DNA of 64,000 bases from Phylloscopus collybita (taxonomy: Eukaryota > Chordata > Aves > Passeriformes > Phylloscopidae): the NCBI GenBank assembly GCA_027886175.1, contig JAJNNQ010000004.1:16659501-16723500 (forward strand), read 5' to 3'. Position 1 is the first letter of the stretch. The number at the start of each line of letters is the position of its first letter. Shown piece after piece: positions 48,414 to 58,912 of this stretch. The position numbers were made by a program, and so were the translations under genes. Below the pieces are notes generated by a model. It did no database searches. It was given only the letters and a program-made list of their open reading frames with translations, and was not told the DNA's origin.

Positions 48414-51400
48414 TTAAGGAAATAGAGGTTTTTGGTTTGCATTTTGAAGCTTGTCTTCTCTTCCAAAGGAAAACTTGGCACTGTGAACCTGCTAACTCCA
48501 GCAGGCATCCAACACGTGCTTTGGAGAAGGTGATTATTCCCTGTCACTGGGGCAGGTGTCTTTTCCTGTGAAGGTTTTTGCTGCCATTAAGGAGTGATGT
48601 CCTAAAGGGGGTTTGTATTTTTAGCAGCTGTGATTTATGTCCTGCAGGCTCTGTCTTTAAATCATGCCTCAAAGAGGGATAGGTTATTTTACAGAGAAAC
48701 CCATAAAATAATATATGCTTCTGGTGTGACTTTCTTTAAAGTTGTGCATTAATTCCTGAGAACTGAGGTCAGCCTGCCTGTGCTGAGATCTGCAGAATGA
48801 CATTTCCATACTGGGGCTTATTTCATGCTGGTGTGAGAAGCAGGAAGTAATATTTACCATATGAAGATACATAGTACTATTAATAATAATGGTAACAACC
48901 AATAAATACCAATGCAGTGCATTTCAAAAATTACTCTTTTTTTCTTTGTCTCAGAGTACTTAAGAAGACCTCCAACCTATTGAAAAAGTAATGGAAGTGC
49001 TAATGAGAATTCAGGTTTTGTAGGGATCAGTATCAGCCTCTGGTACATGTACAAACCTCGGGTTGCAACTCGGTGGAAAGCTGCTGGCTTTGGAGTTCTT
49101 GCTTTTGACCTGGAAATGTGCTTGCTATGCTGCTCTGCAGACATCTCTTCAGGGTGGGGAAGTCTCTGAATTTTCGTGTCTCTCCTCAGTTTCTGTAAGC
49201 AGTGATGCAGATCAGACTGAGAGTGAGAGGAGGTGGCCCCTCTGTGACTTCACTGTAATATTTCCTCCACTGCCCAGTACCCCATGCAATGTCATAATTT
49301 ACAGCTCTCCACAGTCTGGCCAGGACATAAACCTGCTTCTGTGATGAAGATTTCTAGGTAGGTTACAGACACTAAAGCTTAGTGATGTGTCCTTCTCAGT
49401 GGTGTTATCTGGGTGGTTCTGGTTCGGCAAATAGAACTTAGTTCATTTTAGGTTTAAGAAAATGGTGATGTATCTCTGATGTTAAGACACTTATGGAGGA
49501 GTCTAAGAAGGCTGTAATTTTTTTCATGTGTAACTATGGAGGCATGCTTTGATACCAGAGAATTGTCTTATAAATGAAGTTGTAAGAAACATTTAAATGT
49601 CAAGTATCCTTCATCTCGTTCATTCAAATGCAGACTATTTATGAGGATACTGTTAATAAAGCATCTTTGCCTCTTTGACAGAGACTGGACTTAGGCAGGG
49701 TATTTGACAGTGGAAAAGACTAAGAAAGTGAGAAAAGGATGTTTTCAATGCATTACTTTGAATTTCTCTTGCATGCCCTTTTCTTTCAAGGGTTTTGTGA
49801 ATTGCTCTGGCAATTTGCTGAGTATTAAAGGGAACAATGAACAGGGCCCTCCTTTTACAAAGACAAAGAAACAAAGATTTGAAGATTTTTCAATGTGCTT
49901 CAAAAATGGCTTGATGAAGATGGACATTATAGCAAATGAAATATTTAACTAGAGTGACCCTCACTGAAGTGATGTCAAGGGTAGTAAGTAATACAATTGT
50001 CACATTGTATGTAATCACTCCTTTGTAAGTTACTGAGGCACAATCATTTTAAGTAAATTGAAATGTCTAATAGGGACAATGCTGTTAGTCTTTTGCTAAA
50101 AATAGTAACATCAAATACTTATTTAATCTTTAAAATGTTTCAGGCTTTTAAACACCAAGACTGGATAATTTCACTCATTTGGTTTTGGTTTTATTCTTTC
50201 TAGCTAGTGTCTTTGCTCTGAAGCTTTCTCAGGATACAAGTATTTACCAGTTTCCTCTCAAACAATGAAGTTATTAACCACTTAAGTTGATTATCTCCCT
50301 GAAAAGATTAAAGAGGTTTCATTTTTTGAATGGCACTCTTGAGATTTGGCTCAAGTGTTTGTGATTTGGAGTAGCTGCAAAATTGTTATAAGAAATATGA
50401 CTCAAGAAAAAGCTTCTAAAATGCTCACACATCCACGTCCTGAGTTTCTCTTACTGATGCAGACAGCAAACACTGCACTCCTTGTCCTGGAGTGGCAGTA
50501 TGGTCTTCTGCACAGCCCTTGGGCTCTCCTTCCTTCTCCAGGAATAAGGCAGGAAAAATGTCAGGCAGGTGCCACATGTGTCAGCACAGTCAGGGTTTGC
50601 TGTGAGAGTCCCTGAGAAAATGCTTGTGGTGGAGTCTTTCCCTCCAGACCTGCTCTTCTTGGGCTACGCTATCTCTACCCCCTTTAGATGGGATTGCAGA
50701 AGCTGAGCCTAAACACCTCTTCTCTCGGAACTCTGGGCTTTACTGTTACATGTGGCATTCCAAGTCCTTAATCTTTAACCCAGATATTCCACTGAATTAC
50801 TGTATTTCAGCCTTTGAAATATTTTATTCCTTTCATCAATCATTTACAAAAATATTGTTGAAAGTTCCACTCATTGTCAAAGGCTATTGGTGCTTCCACT
50901 TTGCTGCCATGGTGCAGCTCAGAACTGTTTTAGGTGGATCAAGATAGATGCCCAATTACTAGTTAATTAACTGGTCCATTGCCCAGTGTCAGTTCCTGTG
51001 AAATTGCCTGAAAACTCTTACAGGAAATTTCCTGAATATACTCACAGTGAGCTGGACAAGAATGTTGTGTCACAAATGGATCTACTAGGGTCTCACTTAT
51101 CATGTTGCCCTCCTCCCTTTGGCAGCAGGAATCAGAATTTTGACCTGTGACTGTAAAAGAAAGAAACAAAACTGTCTGAGCCTGCACTTTCCTGAAAAAA
51201 AGGAAAATCTTAGAGACAATCTTCAAGCATTTGATAGTTTCTTTCCTCAGGGCCCCATCACCAGTGGAGAGGTGCAGTGCCAGTCTACAGAGCAAGTTCT
51301 GTCAGCACAGCAGAGTCCCTTGATGTCCCTCTGGGGCCTCCATCTGAAGGAGGGACAGAGCTGCTGCATTTGCTCAACCGAAGAGATTTCCCTTTAAGAA

Positions 51401-52284
51401 TCTTGGGGAATGTGTGGACCAGCAGTTCTCCCTGAACTTTTACCCTTGCATTATGGCCCTTTTGTGATTCCTGTTTTCAAGTTAGCATGAGACTTGCAGC
51501 TCAGGTGGGAAGCCTCTTCCCTGATGAGTACTGAGCTGGCAGCTTCTGAGCTTTTTGGTATCAGAAGCAAAGTGGATACCGACTGCCCAGACTCAGAGTG
51601 TCTCCTCTTTACCTGTGCCCTGCCAAAGGAGCCCCCGCAGAAGGGGCTGGGGCCTTTGTGGGACTGGCTACAAAGGCCAGTGCCTGACCTTGATGAGCTT
51701 AACAAAGCCAGATCCTCTGGTATCTTAGTGTGACCCTGATTTAACAGGAACTTCTAAGCCCTGCCATCCTGGTTCTGACAATGTCCTGACTAATCAGATT
51801 AACCCCAAATCTCAAGCTTATTCTTTCTCCTCATAGGTAAATAATACCATTTTTCCTGAGAGAGATTGTTTTCCAATACCCATTTATGGGCATGAGTTGA
51901 ATAACTGAAAACAGTTATAGTTTCATCAGAGAAATGAGCTGTTAGGGTAGAAATTGTTAGATAGGAGTATTGCTTGATTGAAGGGCAGTGTATGCTGCTA
52001 GGTTCCAAGTTTTTTCCCTAAAGAAGTAAAAAATTTGTCAGATTTCAGCCTGGATCATTACTTATCCAGACAGAAGTCTCAGCCTTATGCTACCAAAGAT
52101 TTTGCAAGCTTTTCTTACAAGCATATTATAACCCTAGTGTTGCCATATTTCATTTGGCAATAATTATGTCCTTTGCCTCTCTTCTGAATAATATTTAGCT
52201 TTATCATCATTGTTAGTACTTGCTACTGTTCTGCTGGGAGCACTAGTTTGCATTTAATTACAGATCACTTGCAGATAGCCTACA
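48413..52284. other. Unique non-coding DNA
   Basis: About 3.9 kb with no recognised gene. Several 60-110 codon open frames on both strands lack recognisable features. Confidence 0.6.
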
Positions 52285-52366
52285 TGGCCCTGATTCAGCA
52301 AACACTTCTAGCAGGTGTGTAATTTTAAAGCAAGCGAATGAGCCCATTTAAGTTCTGTGTGGCTCA
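52285..52366. repeat. Ancient amniote 'ATTCAGCAAAGCACTTAAGCA' type repeat
   Basis: TGGCCCTGATTCAGCAAACA, then CTTCTAGCAGGTGTGTAATT, then TTAAAGCAAGCGAATGAGCC and CATTTAAG follow the bird/turtle repeat that begins 'ggccctgattcagcaaagcacttaagca' and continues 'tgcttaactttaagcatgtgaatagtcccattg'. The second half of the usual palindrome is too diverged to trace. Confidence 0.55.
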
Positions 52367-53390
52367 TATCCTCATGTATTCTGTGCCTGGCATGCACTGA
52401 TTGCGTGAAGCCTAGGTCTGAAGAGTGTCTCCATGCAGGCAGAGGCTGCTCTTTTGGCTCCATGATCTCGTAGGTGTGAGGCTAAGGCTGCAGATTGCCA
52501 CATGTGTTGTATCTTAAGTTATCGCTTTAAATGGCTCTGAAACTGCACCTGGCAACCCATTAGCATTAGATAGAACTTGAGTACTTTTGGACTTCTTAGA
52601 AAGGGCAACAGCTTTTTGTCAGCTTAGGACAAAGAAGAACCCTTTATCTTGCATGCTTCCTTGGCTCAGTATAAATTTTAGTAAGATTGTCTGTGCTAGA
52701 AGTAAAACTTGGCTAAATGACCTACCAGGCAGCAGGATATGCCAGGCACATTCACAATATTGTATAATTTAATTGGCTGGTTGGAAATGCATAATAAAAT
52801 ACAGGGTGTTTGAGTTATTACTTAGCTGCCTATGTAATTACTTCTGTTTAATATTTAATTGTGTTGATCTTTCTGTCTTGTCTTTGTTCCACAAAGAAAA
52901 TAGATCTCCCTTTTTGTCTATTCATAGGCACTGGGCTACTGGGTAGAGGGCTTTGCAGCTAATCTTCCTGATTGTTCAAATGTCACCGTAAAATATTTAG
53001 CATCTTGATAACTCCAAAGCTATCAAAACAGATTGGATAGTAACAATTAAAATTATGCTAACATCACTAAAACAGATATAACGGAGTGATGCTTGTTAAG
53101 CACTTAATGATCCCTTTCTCCAAGGAATTCCATTTCAATTTCTTTATGCTGCCTGATTGCTGTACTGCATCCTGCAGGTTCTGTGCACTGCTGCTCTGTG
53201 TAATACATATTCAAACCCTTCTCTGAGCTCTCATCATGCCAATCAAGCATGCAAATGGAGTCTGTATGACTGTGTGATCAGAATTTCTTGCTTGTTTGCA
53301 AGCCTGTAAATAATGGAGTGAATAAGGATCTGATGTGTAACAGTAGAAAAGTAATCAGACCTTGTATCTGGCTTCCAGTAAACATCAGTA
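52367..53390. other. AT-rich unique DNA, possible conserved non-coding block
   Basis: No gene recognised. The 52.8-53.34 kb part has no repeats or low complexity. It is dense in homeodomain-like TAATTA/TTTAATTG/ATTAAAATTA words and contains an octamer ATGCAAAT at 53249-53256. This is the usual look of vertebrate conserved non-coding elements, but conservation cannot be tested here. Confidence 0.35.
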
Positions 53391-53462
53391 TGGCCCTGAT
53401 CCAACCAGTGCTCTAATCAATGGGAGGCTTTTACTGACTTTAATGGGAGTTGAATTAGGCCT
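53391..53462. repeat. Ancient amniote 'CAATGGGAG' palindromic repeat
   Basis: TGGCCCTGATCCAACCAGTG, AATCAATGGGAGGCTTTTAC and TGACTTTAATGGGAGTTGAA, ending TTAGGCC. This is related to the repeat at 24847-24925 and resembles the bird/turtle 'gcccgatcctgcagtccttactcaggcaaaactcccattg' family. Confidence 0.62.
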
Positions 53463-56400
53463 TGTCTGAGGCTTGAAAATTCAGCTGCAGCTCTTGGGGC
53501 TGATCCTTGGCTAGTGTAACCTGGCTTTGTGCTCCTGGAAATCAGACAGCTGATCTGCCTTGCTCTGCCAAGGATGTGGCAGGCAGAGCCTGCCCTGAAC
53601 TGCTGTTACCCTCACACACTCCAGCTTTCTGTGTCAGGGCACTCTGGGCTCTGCTTCGTTCAGCTATTCACTTAGCAGCTTACACTGCTCTCTGAAGCAG
53701 TGCTTGAAATGGGTAATTATCTTTAGAAAGATGTTTTACTTGAAAGGGATTCTAATAATAATTATTATTTTGAACTTTAGTTTTTTGATATTTTCATTGT
53801 TTATAAAGGAGCAATAGCTATTCCTTTTGCTTTACTTTGGCTGCAAGGGAAAAATGAGCCCAATTAGCAAAACCAAAAATAAACTAAGTTGATCAGAAAA
53901 GCAGTTCTTGGACATTTGCAGACTTTCCCTTGCAAATGATATGAAAAATGATAAAGGTTTTATGAAGTTTTGCTTTTGAAGTTTTGTGGGGATGAATGGG
54001 TAGAGAAGACACTAACTGTGTATGGATGAAAGGCTTTTAGAAAGTAACTTTGTGCATCATCTATACTATGAACCACTTAGAGCTGTGATACCCTTCCTGT
54101 TTCTCAAGTACTACAATGAGTATAAGAGACTTTATAAAATTCTTGGAGCTGATTCTTATTCTGGCCTCTCTGCTTTGAAAGGATATGGAAAATACATCCT
54201 TTGGGGAGCCTCCTGGCCAGCTGAGCTCTCCAAGAATAAGCTTGAAAACATGCTAGATTGATGTTCTGGAGCAGCTCCAAGAAAGCTTGGCCAGTGTGTG
54301 ATGGCAACTGCACCTACCCTGAAATTTAGGGAGGGAAATGTGTGCCTGCCTCTGGGTTCTGTGTGTGTTTACAGGCTCATTCCTCAACAGTGACAATCAG
54401 CACAGTTGCTGTTTCCTCCAGCAGGGTCTGGGTGATTGATGCCAGCAGAAATCCTGGGTCTCCCCATCGTTGTGCATGCATAGGCACCAGTGGTTGGCTT
54501 TTGCTGAGTTCTTTTTTCCCCTCACTCAAGTGTTATTTCCAACAAAGGTAAGTGGAAGCAACCTGGATGCCGGATTTTCAGCAACAAATGTGTCCTGTGT
54601 GTAGGAAGTACTTGGCTGTGTTGGGAGGCAGGGGGCACCCCTGTCACCCCTCACAGAACGGAGTGGTGGCAGCACCGTGGCTCTCAGTGCTCAGCCAGGA
54701 GCTGAGTGCCACAGGACACCTGTCCTGGTGTGCTCTGGGTCCCACCTCCCCTGGGTCCCACCAGCTTTTCCTTGTTCCTCACAGACCTGTGTGTTCCTTT
54801 GTGAGACAGCAGCTGGTGAGGTTGGCGTGCCTCTATGGGTCCTGCTGGCAGTTCTGGCCCAGACTTGGGTTGGAAGAGTCTCCTTACAGAAGGTCTAAAA
54901 AAGTTGCAAAGTTTTAAGAGTCATGTGAGAAATCCCACTTCAATCTGGCCACTGAACATTGCTATGAGTAAATGTTCTGCTGCTCCAGCCTTCAACAGAA
55001 AGGCTCCCATTCCCTGACACTAACAGATTTATTCTCCTTTTCAGACCTTAGTTGGAAAATAGGAGGTTCTGCTAGTCTTTACATGATTTAATTTCCCTTT
55101 TGTTTTATAAAATCTTGTCTTTGGGGGTGAGTTCCATAATAATGCCCTTTTAAAAATGGTGTTTGCCACTTAGCTGTTTTCCATTTGGAGGTGTTTTATT
55201 TACAGTAAATTAAAGCAAGAAGGTAAAGTGGTTTTATTTTCCTATTTTCCTGTGTTCTGTATTCATAGGTTTTAATATCTGCCTTCCGTCCCCTTCCTGT
55301 GTTCATGCTACATCAAACTGTGCAGGAGTAAGTCAGGGCTCGTCTTTCTGCCATGCTATGCTCTTCTTGATCATTGAACCTGAAAAGCATCTGTTTGTAG
55401 GTGAAAACTACCACTGCTTTTTCTTTTTTCTGTAGTGGCTTTGGAATTGCACCTTTTCTCTTATGTTTAAGAGTTCCAGTTCATGGTGATATTTAGAAAT
55501 AAAGCTGAACTCAGCCAAAACACAGAAGAATTGAAGAGGCCCAGTCATCAGGGGGAAGAATATAGCCTGACAAGTCTCCAGAGTCAGTAAGGTTGTAGAG
55601 ATGTGTCACTTCATTTTAATTAAACATCTTTGCATTCTCACCCACTTGTGTTCTGCTGCTTTGCTGGTGAGTAGAAGGATTTCCTCAGTGGTGTTGTTTA
55701 CTTTTTGTTCCTTCATATTTGAGCTCACGAATTGTTTGAAAGCAATTTTGACTTTTCACATAGAAATTTTGCACAGTTAATGGCATTTATGTGCTAGGGA
55801 AAATGTGAACACAATTTACATTGAGAAGTTGATTCTAGAGTGTGGTACCTCCAGAACTGCCCATTGTCAATGTATAGAGCAGTTCTTCTACCTGTTTACC
55901 TTCTCATTTTCCACATTGATTTTTTTTTTCCTAGCCAAATATTTTTTTCCCTTACTCCCATTTCCCGAAGAGTTCATTCTCTCTCTCATCAGCTTCCAGT
56001 ATCTGCCTGTCTTTCCCCTCCTTGTGGGGCTGTGCTGGTGGCTCTGGGTGACCCGGTGTGTGTGCTGGTGCTCTGTGGCTGTGCAGAGTTCAGGCCCCAG
56101 GACGTTGCCCTTGTCATGTCCATGTGCAATTAGCAGAGTGCCAGACGGGGCTGGAGCTGCTCCTGCTGCTGTGCTGGCTCGGGGGGTCAGTGTTTGGTTG
56201 GTGTTTGGCACAGCAGATCCTTTCAGTGCAGCCTCCCTTGCAAGTCATTTAGAATATTAGATGGACAAACATGCCATGATTAAGTCCTTAGGAGCCTGTA
56301 AGGAGCTGGTTTTTCACAGCCATTCCTGGTGTGTTGAGATTAAACATCCTGTCACATTGGGCATGTGTACACTTCCAGGCAGGAGCTGACCTCTCCAGTG

Positions 56401-56480
56401 GCTGTAATTAGAAACAATTTTCAGATTCCTATGATGAGTTTTATTTCACAGTGTGCTCATACAGTCCACCCAGGGAAGAA
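53463..56480. other. Unique non-coding DNA with exon-like pieces
   Basis: No gene recognised. An ATG frame at 54022-54261 encodes 79 residues with protein-like, Tyr/Leu/Lys-rich composition but no known domain. A segment at 54375-54547 (173 bases) is bounded by TGTGTTTACAG and by a consensus donor AAAG|GTAAGT, and it is open in one frame throughout. A 151-codon frame at 55805-56260 has a hydrophobic start and is unrecognised. Confidence 0.45.
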
Positions 56481-56522
56481 GTTTGTTGTTTTGTTTTGTT
56501 TTGTTTTTTGTTTTGTTTTTTT
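56481..56522. repeat. (TTTTG)n microsatellite
   Basis: TTTG/TTTTG units with about six repeats, T/G on the plus strand. Confidence 0.92.
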
Positions 56523-58554
56523 CACAAATTGAACTTGTTCTCTCAAATGGAACTACATCTCCAGCTGTCTTCAGAATACCCTGCACTGTCTGTGAAAGCT
56601 GTAAAATAACTGCAAGTTTATAAATTCACCTTTTTGCAGTTATTAAATGTGCTTGACTCGTTCCAGCCTGTTGCTGTGGAAATAGGCACAATATAGGAAC
56701 CTTGGAACTATGACAGGCCATTAAAATACCAAGATGTTTAGCCATGTATGAGTATTTTCACACAGTGAGACCTCTAAGCTTACCCTGCTGCTGACATAGT
56801 TAGTTATTGCATCAATTGCATGAGATGAGGTTGACAGGTGTAATTATATATTTCTGTGGTGATTATGTATGGCTTGTCATAGAGACCAAAATGCCTGTAA
56901 CTGTGCACTCATTTAGCAATCATTTATTGAGTAAAGTATTGGAGTTGGCACACCGTTTACAAGGGAAGGAAATGTAAAACAAAACAGAAGTCCATTTTGA
57001 AATATAATTGATTCATTAAACCATTTACCAATGCTTCATTTTAGTGCATGGAAATATATCTTTCCATATTTCCTACAGATGTCTCAGTTATTTAAGAATA
57101 TTCTTGCACCCTGACTTTAACAAAAGAATAAAACTCATGCAATGAGTTAATGAGAAGCTGGGTCTCAGGTCTTTAGCTGCCACATCCTGGCAGATGTTAC
57201 GGAGCTTACCGGAACCATCTCAATATGGGACATTTTAAAATATTTGGCTTACTTGTTAAAAAAGCTCAAAATCTTTCAAAATAACCTCCTTTCTATGCAA
57301 ACACATCTGTACAATCTTCTTCTTTGTAGTAGCTGTTCTTCAAAATGTGTTAAAAATTATCCAGATATTTTTGGAATTCATTGAAGTGAACTTGGGCGGT
57401 TCTTGGAATTCTTCATTCACTTTTCTAGATAAATTTTTTTCTATGTAGTGACATGACTCAAAACTTTGCTGTATTATTTCCCAAGTACTTCTCCCTGGTC
57501 TTTTGTGCCACTCTGATGATATGAATGAAAAGTCTCTGTTTCTCAGACTGAGAGGAGGCAGAGAGAAATTAAATACAGCTCTCAGTTTATTGAGAGATCC
57601 TTGGACTTGGCTGAAGTCAAGCAAACAATCTGACTTATTTTTCCTAGCCACATCTCACTGGAATACAATTATTACCTTATTCTAGAAGTTTTCATGTGTA
57701 AGATAGTTATCTGAGATGGGGTGGGGTTATTTGGTGGTGTTTTTGTTTGGTTTTTGGGATTGTTTGAAGTAAAAGAGTAGCTGCTTTTAGTGACTGCTTT
57801 AACAGAAAGAGCCCACTGTCTTTTGCTGAAAAACAGGATCCATGTGTTCTCTGGTCTTCTAGGATGGGCTGAAACATGCAACAGGAATTTGTGGATATAA
57901 ATAATAAAAAACCCTTTCCCCCGTTTATTTTATAGGATATGAAAAATCTTTTATGTAAAATTTCCATTGTGTTAATTAACCATCAGAATTTTTTATCTTT
58001 CTGTTTTTAACCAAAAGCTGTTTCTCACAGCTTTTGTGATAGATGTGAGGTGCTATCTATGAGACAGAGAGAAAGAAAGAATACAGATGGTGGGGATTTA
58101 GCCAAATAAACAATATTTAGGAAACTGTCCTTTGGAATCAGTAATTAAATTAGGTTCAAATGCCAAAAAGTGGATGCAAACCTAAACTTGGTGAGTGTCA
58201 TCCCAAAGTTTGGAAGAACCTTTTTTCCCCAGTCTCACCTGCTTAGAATGCATTGGTTATAAGTTTCCCAGTAGGAAGCATTTGGGTTATACCTGGCTTT
58301 CTAATCATGTGCTTGGAAAGACAGCTTTTGTTGCTTTTCCAGAAAACTTCCCAAGGGTGCAGTAAAATGCATGCTGTTCCAAAAAAAATATCCTGAATAA
58401 AGTGATATCTGGTGAATTGCAGTTTTGTTTTTCTATCACTAAACTAGAGTTTGAGGGTTTTTTTTTTTTGGTCTTCCTATGTGTGTGTGGTGGGATTTTT
58501 AAAAATATTTTTTATTTTATTGTAATGAAGTTCCATTCAAGTGGAGGAATATTT
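56523..58554. other. Unique DNA, possible conserved non-coding block at 56.64-57.07 kb
   Basis: No gene recognised. 56640-57070 is free of repeats and low complexity. It contains a composite TTGACAGGTGTAATTATAT (TGACAG homeobox-cofactor word, CAGGTG E-box and TAATTA core overlapping) near 56832-56850, plus several ATTAAA/TTGATT words. A minus-strand frame at 57340-57651 is open for 103 codons from a GTG and is not recognised. A T/G-rich tract lies at 57716-57765. Confidence 0.35.
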
Positions 58555-58912
58555 GATGTTGGAAGAGGTCTCTGGAGATCATCTCATCCAACCTCCCTGC
58601 TCAAAGGAGGGTGAGTTGGAGCATGTTACCTAGGATCATGTCCAGCTGGGTTTGGAATATCTCCAAGGATGAGGAGAGTTCACTTTTTTAGGTGTCCTGT
58701 TCCAGTGATCAATCAGTCTTACATACAAGTTTTTTATGCTTAAATGATATTTGCTGTATTTTGGACATAGCTATATTTGAATGTTACTGCCTGTCTTTCT
58801 TTCACTAGACACCATGGAGAAGGGTCTGGCTCTGTCATTTCTTCCTCCCATTCATTTATGAAAATGGGTAAGGTCCCAGTTCTCTCTGCTTTTTCTGTCA
58901 GATGCTCCCTTG
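58555..58912 (-). mobile_element. CR1 LINE, minus strand
   Basis: Reading the plus strand gives the reverse complement of a CR1 3' region. The order is GTTGGAAGAGGTCTCTGGAG, ATCATCTCATCCAACCTCCC, TGCTCAAAGGAGGGTGAGTT, ATGTCCAGCTGGGTTTGGAA, TATCTCCAAGGATGAGGAGA and TGTCCTGTTCCAGTGATCAA. Then, more diverged, come GACACCATGGAGAAGGGTCT and GGCTCTGTCATTTCTTCCTC. The subfamily differs from the 41.1 kb copy. The inserted copy is old and its first bases (element 3' terminus) are degraded. Open frames inside it are not genes. Confidence 0.88.

Noticed and set aside
57181..57651. Possible degraded mariner-type transposase or other coding remnant
   Set aside because: 'TTTCAAAATAACCTCCTTTC' loosely recalled mariner-type sequence. 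The translated frame (103 codons, minus strand, from GTG) shows no transposase motif and no inverted terminal repeats were seen.
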